A stretch of 64,000 bases of DNA from Saprospiraceae bacterium (GTDB lineage: Bacteria > Bacteroidota > Bacteroidia > Chitinophagales > Saprospiraceae). Position 1 is the stretch's first letter, and each line of letters opens with the position of its first letter. The notes beneath the pieces were generated by a model. That model saw nothing but the letters and a program-made list of their open reading frames with translations, did not search any database and was not told the origin of the DNA. The stretch lies in assembly GCA_020627535.1 (NCBI GenBank), contig JAHDGU010000002.1:186001-250000 (forward strand). Reading direction: 5' to 3'. The position numbers were made by a program, and so were the translations under genes. Of the stretch, positions 9,768 through 18,884 are shown piece after piece.

Positions 9768-12434
9768 ATGAAGATCCGCGTAGGCATACTCATGGGAGGA
9801 CCATCCAAGGAGAGAGAAATATCCTTTGCTGGGGGCCGCACTGTGTATGACAATCTGGACAAAGACATCTTTGAGCCGGTCCCAATCTTCATTGATGTTA
9901 ACTGTAGCCCTACATTGCTCGACTGGCAGTACGTCTACAAGGGAAGCATCCGAGACTTTTATCCTCCAGTTTCTCAGCTACCGATCAAACGCTATAGATA
10001 TCAGATCTATGAAGACTCGATCGATGCTCCACCATCAGCGGGTCTTGCAAGTCATGTAGGCACACCGCTGCAATGGAATCAGCTCATACAACATGTAGAT
10101 ATTGCATATCTCGCACTCCATGGACTGTGGGGCGAAGATGGGAAGGTCCAAGCTCTTCTTGAGCACCATGGACTACCCTATACTGGCTGTGGAGTCAGGG
10201 CATCTGCTATCGGTATTGACAAGCGTATCCAGAAACTACTCATGTCTCAAGCTGGCTGGGACTGCCCAGCAGTAAAATTCATGAGTAGAGCACAACTAGA
10301 CAGTACTGATTGGACCGAGTATCTTCAGGAGCTCAAGGCTACTCCAGGATTGCCACTAGTGATCAGACCCGCGACGCAAGGCTCATCACTTGGTGTGACC
10401 ATCATCAATGACCAAAGCAGCCCAGATGAGCTTCGCGATGCTTGTGAATTGGCATTTTTCCGCCAGAGACTATCTATGAGTGTCTGGTCAGGATGGGATC
10501 TTGAGGAACGGCAGAATTATCTGCAAAATCTCACAGACGTCCGTGTCGGCGTAGGAATGCCCATCCTAGCCAATGGTCATTTGATCTATCACCCTAGCGA
10601 TCTGCATGAGTGGCTCGATGACTGTGAGGAGCAAGAGGTCATATTAGAAAATCTCAATGACGAAGAATGGATTCTACTTGAAGAGTTCGTGGATGGTATC
10701 GAGTTTTCGAGTATCGTCATCACAGATCTCCATGGTCAGGCTGTCTGCCTCCCACCTACAGAAATCGTCAAAGACGACGAAGTCTTTGATTACAGATCCA
10801 AGTACTTGCCGGGTATGGCGCGAAAGAGGACGCCAATCGAACTAGACCAACAGTCTATCACCAATATACAAAAGACATGCTGTCGACTCTTCGAGTTTTT
10901 GGGCTTTGAGGTGTATGCTCGGATCGACGGATTCATCAAGTCAGACGGTACGATCTATCTGAACGATCCCAATACCACCTCAGGGATGCTACCGAGCTCG
11001 TTCTTCTTCCATCAGGCGGCAGAAATCGGCTTGAGCCCCAAAGAATTTATCACCTACATTTTGCACAGCTCGCTGCGTGCAAGATGTCAGAGCCGTCCTT
11101 CACTCCTACAGTGGTCTGGGCTGCTAGAGTCATTAGAATCTGCACTACTCACTAAGTCGGCGATGACCCACCAAAAAACAAAGATTGCCGTAATATTTGG
11201 TGGATTTAGCTCTGAGCGTCACATCAGTCTAGAATCCGGACGCAACATCTACGAAAAACTAGCAAGTAGCCAAGACTATCTGCCCATACCCATCCTACTC
11301 AGTGGCTCAAGTGAGCAGCATACATTACATGTCTTGCCTATCCGCATGATGCTCAAGGATAATGTCGACGATATCGTAGTGTGCATTGACAAGAAAGAGA
11401 TGCATCCTACCGCAGCAGATCTGGTGCACCAGCTCGGAGATTTACTAGATACTTTCAAGACGGATGAGCTAGGCGCTTTCGCGCAAATGATTAGCTATCA
11501 TGAGTTATCAGAGATGGTGGACTTTGCCTTTATTGCTCTCCATGGCAGACCAGGCGAGGATGGAGCCATACAGCAGGAACTCGAAGCCGTAGACCTGCCA
11601 TACAACGGATCTGGAGTTTCTAGTAGTCGCACCACCATCAATAAGTATAGCACCCTTGAAATCCTCAGATCGCATGGATTCACGACTGCGGACCAGCTCT
11701 TGATAGAGGCAGAATCGTACATTTCAAATCGGCAGAATACCCTCAGAGATGTAGCAAAATCACATCATTATCCCCTCATAGCAAAGCCTGTAGATGACGG
11801 ATGTAGTAGCGCTGTGAAGAAAATTGATGATCAAGAGCAACTTCAGGATTACTTGACCCTGCTTTTTGGCGAAAGCCAAGATCCTACCATAGAAAGAGAT
11901 AAGCTAGGACTCTCTCACAATGAGGAGTTTCCTCGCAAAAATCAAGCCTTGATCGAATCACTTATCTCTGCTGGAGATGCTCAACAGTTCATGGAGATCA
12001 CCGTAGGAGTCCTCGGCGACCTTGAGACTGGTCAACTGCAAGTCCTAGAGCCCTCAGAAGCACTCTCTAGCGGAGACGTACTGTCCCTCGAAGAGAAGTT
12101 TCTTGCTGGAGAAGGACAAAACATTACTCCCGCGAGACTCGGTGCAAATCAGGATCAATACGCCATCATCGTCGACCAAATCAAAGCCGATATAGCAAGA
12201 GCAGCGACGATCCTCGAAGTATCTGGTTATGCGAGAATTGATGCCTTCGTGAAGGTCAGAGACAATCTAGAGACAGAAACAATCATCATAGAGGTCAATA
12301 GCCTCCCGGGTATGACGCCAGCCACCTGTATATTTCATCAGGCAGCTCTACGTTCCTTATCTCCTCTAGAGTTTATAGAGCACATCATCAATCTAGGCAT
12401 GCGCCGCCAAGATACAGTCCTTGCATCTGCATGA
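9768..12434 (+). CDS. ddl: Double-length D-alanine--D-alanine ligase (two fused Ddl modules)
   Basis: 888 residues; bacterial Ddl is normally ~300-370. Module 1 (residues 1-~450) has KEREISFAGG, HGLWGEDGKVQALLEHHGLP, an ATP-grasp core with VIRPATQGSSLGV, and the metal-site region LNDPNTTSGM. Module 2 starts at an in-frame Met (nt 11163) with KIAVIFGGFSSERHISLESG, then HGRPGEDGAIQQELEAVDLP, IAKPVDDGC and EVNSLPGM. Module 2 keeps the ATP-binding Lys (AKP) and Glu (EVN); module 1 has Arg (IRP) and Asp (DPN) there. The enzyme should make D-Ala-D-Ala for peptidoglycan; module 1 may be regulatory or differ in specificity (inference). An upstream ATG at 9750 is also possible. The gene overlaps the next by ATGA. 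Confidence 0.85.
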   Translation: MKIRVGILMGGPSKEREISFAGGRTVYDNLDKDIFEPVPIFIDVNCSPTLLDWQYVYKGSIRDFYPPVSQLPIKRYRYQIYEDSIDAPPSAGLASHVGTPLQWNQLIQHVDIAYLALHGLWGEDGKVQALLEHHGLPYTGCGVRASAIGIDKRIQKLLMSQAGWDCPAVKFMSRAQLDSTDWTEYLQELKATPGLPLVIRPATQGSSLGVTIINDQSSPDELRDACELAFFRQRLSMSVWSGWDLEERQNYLQNLTDVRVGVGMPILANGHLIYHPSDLHEWLDDCEEQEVILENLNDEEWILLEEFVDGIEFSSIVITDLHGQAVCLPPTEIVKDDEVFDYRSKYLPGMARKRTPIELDQQSITNIQKTCCRLFEFLGFEVYARIDGFIKSDGTIYLNDPNTTSGMLPSSFFFHQAAEIGLSPKEFITYILHSSLRARCQSRPSLLQWSGLLESLESALLTKSAMTHQKTKIAVIFGGFSSERHISLESGRNIYEKLASSQDYLPIPILLSGSSEQHTLHVLPIRMMLKDNVDDIVVCIDKKEMHPTAADLVHQLGDLLDTFKTDELGAFAQMISYHELSEMVDFAFIALHGRPGEDGAIQQELEAVDLPYNGSGVSSSRTTINKYSTLEILRSHGFTTADQLLIEAESYISNRQNTLRDVAKSHHYPLIAKPVDDGCSSAVKKIDDQEQLQDYLTLLFGESQDPTIERDKLGLSHNEEFPRKNQALIESLISAGDAQQFMEITVGVLGDLETGQLQVLEPSEALSSGDVLSLEEKFLAGEGQNITPARLGANQDQYAIIVDQIKADIARAATILEVSGYARIDAFVKVRDNLETETIIIEVNSLPGMTPATCIFHQAALRSLSPLEFIEHIINLGMRRQDTVLASA
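11864..11877 (+). repeat. 14-mer TTTTGGCGAAAGCC, copy 3
   Basis: Exact copy in ligase module 2. Here it is read in a different frame as Phe-Gly-Glu-Ser (LLFGESQD). The stem is extended to TTGGC-GAAA-GCCAA. Confidence 0.8.
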
Positions 12435-13234
12435 AACGAGTCGCCAAACATATCGCTATCATCCTTGCACTGATCCTTCTGCTCCTCATCGGAGCACTCC
12501 AATGGCTCAAGTGGTACACACACAATGGTGAAAAGCTCGTCTTGCCAGACTACATAGATAAGCCATATGTACAGGCTGTAGATGACGCCAAAGAGCGAAG
12601 CTTTGAAATCATCATCACGGACAGTGTATTTCTCGTAGGGAAATCAGGTGGACTCATTATCAATCAGAATCCCCGACCAGGATCAGAAGTAAAGCGAAAG
12701 AGGAAGATCTATGTCACTGTCACCAAGACACAGGCTGACATGATCAGCGTGGCCAACCTGCCTAGACTTTATGGAGAGAGCTATGAGCTTAAGCAACAGC
12801 AACTTGCTAAGGGCTATGAGCTGGAATCAGAGATCATAGACTACATCTACGACAGTGGTCAACCTGATATGATCATGGAAGTCAAGTATAGAGGCAAAGT
12901 CATCGTAGACAGGCAAGGGAGAAAGGATGACTTCGAGATCCCCAAAGGTGGTAAACTTCAATTTGTGCTGAGTAAATCCAGTGGGGGAGAATTTACCATG
13001 CCAGATCTCGTCTGCAAAAACTACGATCAAGCAAAATTTCTCATCGAAAATTCGCTCATGACGCTAGGAGAAGTGAGTACGGATGGCACCGTAACTGATC
13101 TCAATACTGCTGTCGTCTATCGACAAGATCCACCATACTCATCTGGAATCCAACTGATCCAAGGTGACACCATCAATCTTTATCTTACAAAGGATTTACC
13201 ACCAGGATGTGATACCGACAACTCAGATCAATAA
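12431..13234 (+). CDS. Membrane-anchored PASTA-domain protein
   Basis: 267 residues. Short cytoplasmic N-terminus, one transmembrane helix (about residues 8-27), then periplasmic PASTA repeats: VLPDYIDKPYVQAVDDAKER to YVTVTK, a second unit starting ISVANLPRLYGESYELKQQQ, and a third starting FTMPDLVCKNYDQAKFLIEN and ending INLYLTKDLPPG. No kinase or transpeptidase domain is attached. PASTA domains bind muropeptides or beta-lactams. The ATGA overlap with the D-Ala-D-Ala ligase gene supports a role in peptidoglycan synthesis or sensing. Confidence 0.85.
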   Translation: MKRVAKHIAIILALILLLLIGALQWLKWYTHNGEKLVLPDYIDKPYVQAVDDAKERSFEIIITDSVFLVGKSGGLIINQNPRPGSEVKRKRKIYVTVTKTQADMISVANLPRLYGESYELKQQQLAKGYELESEIIDYIYDSGQPDMIMEVKYRGKVIVDRQGRKDDFEIPKGGKLQFVLSKSSGGEFTMPDLVCKNYDQAKFLIENSLMTLGEVSTDGTVTDLNTAVVYRQDPPYSSGIQLIQGDTINLYLTKDLPPGCDTDNSDQ

Positions 13235-13235
13235 G

Positions 13236-13550
13236 ATGCAAGATATTACTACAGAGCAACTCAAAGAAAAACTCGAGCAAGCCGAAAGAGATTTCCTCTT
13301 TCTCGATGTGCGAGAACCATGGGAATACGAAGAAAGCAATCTCAAAGCGAAGCTGATACCACTCGGGGATCTACCAGGCAAGCTTAACGAGCTTGAAGAG
13401 TATAAAGAGAAGGAAATTCTCATCCATTGCCGCTCTGGTGCAAGGAGTGGTCAAGCCAAAGAGTTTTTGAGTATGATGGGCTTCACCCAAGTGCGCAATG
13501 TACTCGGTGGTATCATGAGATGGGAAGAGCTCTACGGCAAGCCGTCTTAA
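13236..13550 (+). CDS. Single-domain rhodanese-like sulfurtransferase
   Basis: 104 residues from the ATG one nucleotide after the PASTA stop codon. Typical features are DVREPWEYEESN, the active-site loop HCRSGARSGQA with catalytic Cys, and a C-terminal GGIMRWEEL. The family transfers sulfane sulfur, or acts as a redox or arsenate-type phosphatase-like module; the acceptor is unknown. An upstream in-frame ATG at 13164 lies inside the PASTA gene and is less likely. Last gene of the ddl operon. Confidence 0.85.
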   Translation: MQDITTEQLKEKLEQAERDFLFLDVREPWEYEESNLKAKLIPLGDLPGKLNELEEYKEKEILIHCRSGARSGQAKEFLSMMGFTQVRNVLGGIMRWEELYGKPS

Positions 13551-13590
13551 GCGCTTGATTTCACAAAATCGAGGCTAAGAGTCTTTGATT

Positions 13591-13626
13591 TTGGACAAAG
13601 TGTTAGATTTACACGAAGTTGTCCAA
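13591..13626 (+). promoter_or_regulatory. Nested inverted repeat abutting the maltose operon start
   Basis: Outer arms TTGGACAA (13591-13598) and TTGTCCAA (13619-13626) are perfect reverse complements. Inside them, GTGT (13600-13603) pairs with ACAC (13611-13614). The right arm ends directly at the pgmB ATG (13627). A -7-like TAGATTTA (13604-13611) lies inside. It could be a repressor operator or an mRNA hairpin covering the start. Confidence 0.55.
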
Positions 13627-14292
13627 ATGACCAAACTCAAGCAAAAGAAGGCATTCATATTTGATATGGATGGAGTACTCGTCGACTCTGCGCACTACCA
13701 CTATCTATCATGGAAAGTGATCACTGATCGACTTGGAATCGCCTTTGATCTCGAGGCCAATGAAAACCTCAAAGGCATCTCTCGTACGGAGTCGCTGGAC
13801 TATATCTTGAGTCTTGCACCAGAGGTACATCTCAGTCCGGAAGAGAAACAAGCTCTTCTCACTGAAAAGAATGACATCTACCTAGATTCCATCTCACAGA
13901 TGGACAAAGACAGCCTCCTTCCAGGTATGCAAGACGCACTTGAGCACTTGAAAGAGCATAACTATAAACTTGCAATCGGCAGCTCAAGCAAAAATGCCCG
14001 TTACATCGTCAAGAATGTCAAAATTGATCGCTGGATCAAAGTCGTGTCCGACGGCACTGATATACAGCGCAGCAAGCCCGACCCACAGGTATTTGAGATC
14101 GCTGCCGATCGACTTGATGTAGCAAAAACCGACTGCGTCGTCGTGGAAGACAGTGCCAGCGGTGTCACTGGTGCCAATACGGCCGGCATGCTATCTATCG
14201 GCATAGGCACCGAGGAGCAGCTAGGTCATGCTCATGTTGTCGTACCAGATACTCAAGCATTTGCAGATTATATCAAGCAACATATCAGATGA
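13627..14292 (+). CDS. pgmB: Beta-phosphoglucomutase (HAD superfamily)
   Basis: 221 residues from the ATG; a TTG 42 nt upstream lies before the inverted repeat and is less likely. HAD motif I is FDMDGVLVDSAHYHY, with nucleophile Asp and the acid/base Asp two residues later. Motif II is in IGSSSKNA, followed by the Lys in RSKPDPQVF, and motif IV is VVVEDSASGV. Cap residues LKGISR fit beta-PGM, which converts beta-D-glucose-1-phosphate to glucose-6-phosphate. That is the product of the next gene's phosphorylase, so pathway and context agree. ATGA overlap with the GH65 gene. Confidence 0.92.
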   Translation: MTKLKQKKAFIFDMDGVLVDSAHYHYLSWKVITDRLGIAFDLEANENLKGISRTESLDYILSLAPEVHLSPEEKQALLTEKNDIYLDSISQMDKDSLLPGMQDALEHLKEHNYKLAIGSSSKNARYIVKNVKIDRWIKVVSDGTDIQRSKPDPQVFEIAADRLDVAKTDCVVVEDSASGVTGANTAGMLSIGIGTEEQLGHAHVVVPDTQAFADYIKQHIR

Positions 14293-16619
14293 AGCAATAC
14301 CTCAAGATAGATCCATGGAAAGTCATTGAGGATTCTTTCCATCCACAGCACCATCGCATCACAGAGGCGGTGATGAGTCTGGGCAATGGCAAATTTGGTC
14401 AGAGGGCCAACTTCGAAGAAGATTACTCGGGAGATAGTCTCCTTGGAAACTATATTGCGGGCATCTACTACCCTGACAAAACCAAGGTGGGATGGTGGAA
14501 AAATGGGTATCCTGAGTACTTCGCCAAAGTCCTCAACGCTGTCAACTGGGCATCAGTGAAGGTCACTATCGATAACCAATCAATTGATCTCAATAAGTGC
14601 GAAATCCTTGATTTCCAGCGGATACTGGATCTGAAGAGAGGTGTTTTACGAAGGAAGTGCACCCTCAGACTGGATGAAGATAAAGAGCTGACGATACGAG
14701 CCAAGAGATGCATCAGTCAGTCCAACAAAGAACTGGCACTCCTCGAATACTCCATTGACTTCCATCACGACTTCAAGGAGATGGACTTCGATGCGGTACT
14801 AGACTTTGATGTCGTCAATGAAGACAGCAACTACGAGGAAGTATTTTGGGATCCGCTCTTCAGTCATGGAGATGAGGAGATGGCCGTCATCGCCTCTCAG
14901 ACCCTTAAGACAGGGTTCATCGTGCGTGCCTCTGCACACAATGTGCTTTTATTCAATGAGGAGCAAAAGCATCCAGACTCTATTGCAGTCCGCGAAAGAT
15001 CAGTAGCTCACAGCTATCGCGTACAAGATATCACAGCTGGATCTACACTCACACTTCGCAAAAAAGTCAGAATCCAATCACCGCTCTTCTACACGCAGAC
15101 GGAGCTGCTGGACGAAGAGCTCAAGCTGCCCAAACTCCTTCAGGACCAGAGCGTCGATGAGCTATTTGAAGCGCATGACAAGAGCTGGGAAAGAATCTGG
15201 GATCAACATGATGTCATCCTAGAGGGTGACGACGAGCTCCAACAAGGTATCCGCTTCTGCATATTCCAACTGCTGCAGACCTACAACTGCGAGGATGGTC
15301 GGCTCAATATCGGTCCAAAAGGATTTACTGGCGAGAAGTACGGTGGCAGCACTTACTGGGACACAGAAGCATACTGCTTGCCCTTTTATCTTCATACCAA
15401 AGAGCATGAAAAGGTCAAGAAACTGATCTTTTATAGATACAGGCATCTCGAGGCTGCCATCGCCAATGCCAAGAAACTCGGTTTCTCCAATGGCGCTGCC
15501 CTCTACCCTATGGTCACGATGAACGGCGAGGAGTGTCACAATGAGTGGGAAATCACCTTTGAGGAGATCCATCGCAATGCTGCGATATCCTACGCGATAT
15601 ACAACTATATCAACTACACTGGCGATGAGCGATATCTAGCCCAAGGTGGGACAGAAGTTCTAGTTGCTATTGCCAGATTTTGGGCACAACGTGTCAACTG
15701 GTCCAAAGACAAGAATCTCTATGTGATGCTCGGTGTCACAGGACCCAATGAGTACGAGAACAATGTCAACAACAACTGGTACACCAATCGTATGGCGACT
15801 TGGTGCCTTGACTATGCCAGTGAGGCTGTCGCCAAAATGAAATCTGACTACTCGAGCGAGTGGAAAGAGTTGAAATCCAAAATCAACTGGGCTGATAGCG
15901 AACTCGACCTCTGGAAAAACATTTCCGACAAGATGCACTATCCCCAGATCGAGGATCAAATCATATTCTTGCAGCAAGATGGCTTCCTCGACAAAGAGCT
16001 TATCCCTGCTGATCAAATCCCAGATGAGAACATCCCACTCTATCAGAACCTAAGCTGGGATCGGATTTTGAGATCTTGCTATATCAAGCAGGCAGACGTG
16101 CTACAAGGACTTTATGCGCTCAGACACCAGTACAATGAAGATACCATCAGGGCCAACTATGAGTTTTACGAGCCACTGACCGTCCATGAATCATCATTGA
16201 GTCCATGCATCCATAGCATGTTGGCTGCCAGATTGAGAGATATGGATCAGGCAGTGCACCACTTCAAGCGATCATGTCGTCTTGATATCGATGACTACAA
16301 TAATAACTCCCGAGAGGGCTGCCACATTACGAGTATGGCTGGTGTGTGGATCGCACTGATCGAAGGATTTGCTGGATATGATCTGCAAGATGGAGAGCTC
16401 ATCATCGATCCCGTCTTGCCAGAGCAGTGGACGCGCTTGGCATTTTCTGTCACTCATCGGCTTGTCAATCTTCACATCAATATCACAAGTGATCAAGTAG
16501 AGATTACAAATCAGTCCACTTCCGCCAAAAGGATTTATGTCGGACGACAACACATAGAATTACAAGCAGAGCACACGACTACTATCGCTCACCAAGCCAA
16601 AATCTTACAAAACGTATGA
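14289..16619 (+). CDS. GH65 maltose phosphorylase (inverting glycoside phosphorylase)
   Basis: 776 residues, usual for the family. The N-terminal domain begins DPWKVIEDSFHPQH and continues SLGNGKFGQRANFEEDYSG. The (alpha/alpha)6 barrel carries GVTGPNEYENNVNNNWYTN with the general acid Glu at about residue 488; a phosphate-binding loop lies near SREGCHITSMAG. The expected reaction is maltose + phosphate to glucose + beta-glucose-1-phosphate, in the cytoplasm. Kojibiose or trehalose phosphorylases share the fold, but pgmB and amylase neighbours favour maltose. It overlaps both neighbours by 4 nt. Confidence 0.9.
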   Translation: MKQYLKIDPWKVIEDSFHPQHHRITEAVMSLGNGKFGQRANFEEDYSGDSLLGNYIAGIYYPDKTKVGWWKNGYPEYFAKVLNAVNWASVKVTIDNQSIDLNKCEILDFQRILDLKRGVLRRKCTLRLDEDKELTIRAKRCISQSNKELALLEYSIDFHHDFKEMDFDAVLDFDVVNEDSNYEEVFWDPLFSHGDEEMAVIASQTLKTGFIVRASAHNVLLFNEEQKHPDSIAVRERSVAHSYRVQDITAGSTLTLRKKVRIQSPLFYTQTELLDEELKLPKLLQDQSVDELFEAHDKSWERIWDQHDVILEGDDELQQGIRFCIFQLLQTYNCEDGRLNIGPKGFTGEKYGGSTYWDTEAYCLPFYLHTKEHEKVKKLIFYRYRHLEAAIANAKKLGFSNGAALYPMVTMNGEECHNEWEITFEEIHRNAAISYAIYNYINYTGDERYLAQGGTEVLVAIARFWAQRVNWSKDKNLYVMLGVTGPNEYENNVNNNWYTNRMATWCLDYASEAVAKMKSDYSSEWKELKSKINWADSELDLWKNISDKMHYPQIEDQIIFLQQDGFLDKELIPADQIPDENIPLYQNLSWDRILRSCYIKQADVLQGLYALRHQYNEDTIRANYEFYEPLTVHESSLSPCIHSMLAARLRDMDQAVHHFKRSCRLDIDDYNNNSREGCHITSMAGVWIALIEGFAGYDLQDGELIIDPVLPEQWTRLAFSVTHRLVNLHINITSDQVEITNQSTSAKRIYVGRQHIELQAEHTTTIAHQAKILQNV

Positions 16620-18010
16620 AAACTCCATTCGCTCTCCTCACGCTACTGTGCTTACTATGGACCAGCTGTCAGACTGATCCATCATCCAACTCTGAGACGA
16701 CTAGCCCAGAGTCAACAGCAGAAAGCACGGATCCGATGGCAGCCCCGGAGTGGGTCAATAATGCCGTCATCTATGAAGTCAATCTTCGACAATATAGCCA
16801 AGAGGGAAGCTTTCAAGCCTTCACTGATGATCTTGAACGCATCAAGAAGCTCGGAGCAGACATACTTTGGTTTATGCCAATACATCCGATCAGTGAGACC
16901 AAGCGTAAGGGGCCACTCGGCAGCTACTACGCCGTGAGTGACTACAGAGGCGCCAATCCAGAATATGGCACCATGGAAGATGTCGATGCTATGATCAAAA
17001 AGATTCACGAACTCGGCATGTACATCATCATCGATTGGGTACCCAATCACACAGGATGGGATCATGCATGGATCGCAGATCATCCAGAATACTACACTAA
17101 GAATGCCGATGGAGAGATCACTGATCCTCTACAAGATGACGGTACGCCATGGGGCTGGACCGATGTGGCAGATCTTGACTATGGCAATGCTGAGATGCGT
17201 CAAGCAATGATCGATGACATGAAGTGGTGGTTGACAGAGCGCAATATAGATGGTTTTAGGATGGACGTTGCGCATGGTGTACCGACAGACTTTTGGGTGG
17301 ATTGCAATCAGCAATTGATGGAGACCAAACGCTGCTTCCTTTTGGCGGAAGCCGAAGTTCCTGAGCACAGAAATGAAGCTGGATTCCATGCCTCCTACGC
17401 CTGGACATATATGCACCTGACCAATGAGATCGCAGCAGGTAAGCACACGGCCAAGGAAATCATTGACTACTACAAAGAAGATCAGGACAAAATGCAGAGT
17501 GGCTTTCACATGTATTTCACGAGCAATCACGATGAAAATAGCTGGAATGGTACTGTCTTTGAGAGATATGGTGACGGAGCCCAAACCTTTGCAGCAGCAA
17601 GCTTCATCATGGACGGTATGCCGCTGATCTATAGCGGTATGGAAGCGCCTATGAAAAATCGGCTCAAGTTCTTTGAGCGCGACCCAATAGACTGGAACGG
17701 ATATGCCTGGCAAGAATTTTACGAGCAACTTACACGGCTCAAACATGACAATCCTGCCTTAGATCATGCTGGCGAGCCTGGATCAATAAGCTTTGATGGC
17801 ACCAGTGATGAGGTCTTGGTCATTACGAGAGCCAAAGGAGATAATACTGTGGTCGGGACCTTCAACCTCACAGCTAAAGCGCAAAATGCTCTGCGAAAAA
17901 AAGAGGGTATTGACATGGCCAAACCCATGATCAGCAATGAAGCTATTGTCCTAGGTGAAGGCACCAAGTATGATCTCAAACCATGGCAGTATATCATAGA
18001 AGTACTGTAG
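16616..18010 (+). CDS. GH13 alpha-amylase family lipoprotein
   Basis: 464 residues. A lipoprotein signal peptide (LLCLLWTSC, acylated Cys near residue 19) anchors it in the envelope. The (beta/alpha)8 barrel shows VIYEVNLRQYS, DWVPNHTGWDHAW, the nucleophile in GFRMDVAHG (Asp217), the acid/base in LLAEAEVPE (Glu245) and the third acid in TSNHDENSW (Asp306). A short C-terminal beta domain follows. It probably splits malto-oligosaccharides in the periplasm to feed the phosphorylase encoded upstream. Third gene of the ATGA-overlapped operon. Exact specificity (neopullulanase, maltogenic or alpha-amylase) is not clear. Confidence 0.9.
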   Translation: MKTPFALLTLLCLLWTSCQTDPSSNSETTSPESTAESTDPMAAPEWVNNAVIYEVNLRQYSQEGSFQAFTDDLERIKKLGADILWFMPIHPISETKRKGPLGSYYAVSDYRGANPEYGTMEDVDAMIKKIHELGMYIIIDWVPNHTGWDHAWIADHPEYYTKNADGEITDPLQDDGTPWGWTDVADLDYGNAEMRQAMIDDMKWWLTERNIDGFRMDVAHGVPTDFWVDCNQQLMETKRCFLLAEAEVPEHRNEAGFHASYAWTYMHLTNEIAAGKHTAKEIIDYYKEDQDKMQSGFHMYFTSNHDENSWNGTVFERYGDGAQTFAAASFIMDGMPLIYSGMEAPMKNRLKFFERDPIDWNGYAWQEFYEQLTRLKHDNPALDHAGEPGSISFDGTSDEVLVITRAKGDNTVVGTFNLTAKAQNALRKKEGIDMAKPMISNEAIVLGEGTKYDLKPWQYIIEVL

Positions 18011-18043
18011 GATCAAGCTCAGCTCCAAGTCTATGAATCTCGT

Positions 18044-18721
18044 ATGTCAGCGCATACAGAAATAGAAGACCTAGGAAATCGCTCCGCAAAGACTGGGGTC
18101 TGTGCTCTCATAGGACTAGGCATACTCATCTTAGCAGGTATATTGGTTGCTGTCGTTTGCAGAGAGGTCGATGATGCCTTTCGCACGGTGGATGAGGCTC
18201 TGCAGGAGACTAAGACCAGCAGTACCGCTGAAACCAAAGATCTAAGAGACGCCCTAGAAGTCCTTAACGTAGATCCTTCCCTCCTCTCCGAGATAGATGC
18301 ACATTCTACTAGCCTGACAACTCTGGCAGATTCGATCCGCGAGCTCATCGTCATGGAGACTGGTGGCTGGGAAGTGACAGAATACGGGAAAAGACCATCA
18401 AATCCTAAGGACATGGCCGTATCGCATCGGATACTACTCACAGAAGGATACGGCGATCAACTTGAGCAACAATTCAAGAAGACCAGTGCCTTCTACCAGG
18501 AACAAATCAAACATTTTTCCCAAGATGAGGTAGTTATACCACTGCAGTTGTTCGCTGTACCAGCAGAATCAGAAAAAACTTGGGCAGAGTACTGTTTTGG
18601 TCATATGCCACTCCAGGCGATCCTACCGCTATTCAGCAAGATTGAAGCAGACGAGATCAGCAGCAAAAATCTGCTTTATAGAGCTATCATTGACCAGACG
18701 ACCTCATCACTGACAAAATAG
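18044..18721 (+). CDS. Membrane protein resembling the GldM/PorM N-terminal domain
   Basis: 225 residues. One transmembrane helix (about 17-38) is followed by a helical periplasmic part. Three stretches recall GldM, the inner-membrane motor subunit of gliding and type IX secretion: a helix then LIVMETGGWEV; a conserved-looking SHRILLTEGYGDQLEQQF; and KTWAEYCFGHMPLQAILPLF followed by a closing helix, where GldM has W...F...P..A....LS.LQ. Full GldM is ~520 residues with three further domains; here the protein ends after the first. It lies 33 nt after the amylase gene with no gld/por genes beside it. Assignment is from remembered family patterns and needs profile confirmation. Confidence 0.55.
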   Translation: MSAHTEIEDLGNRSAKTGVCALIGLGILILAGILVAVVCREVDDAFRTVDEALQETKTSSTAETKDLRDALEVLNVDPSLLSEIDAHSTSLTTLADSIRELIVMETGGWEVTEYGKRPSNPKDMAVSHRILLTEGYGDQLEQQFKKTSAFYQEQIKHFSQDEVVIPLQLFAVPAESEKTWAEYCFGHMPLQAILPLFSKIEADEISSKNLLYRAIIDQTTSSLTK

Positions 18722-18884
18722 CCTGTAGACATCCAAATCGGATGCCATGACGAAGGAGGAGTCGAATGATCGCGTGATATGTTGCGGATGCTTCTATCTC
18801 AGCAATATGCTCAGCTCAAACAGCTTCAACTAGGCAGGTATAGCTCGATCAACTTTTTCTCCGATATTTGGGTTCATTGAAACG

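Noticed and set aside
17129-17746. 205-codon minus-strand ORF
   Set aside because: Antisense to the GH13 lipoprotein gene with intact catalytic residues; a shadow frame.
18747-18833. 28-codon ORF in the gap after the GldM-like gene
   Set aside because: Preceded by a GGAGGA-like string only inside the ORF, no homology recognised; too short to support.
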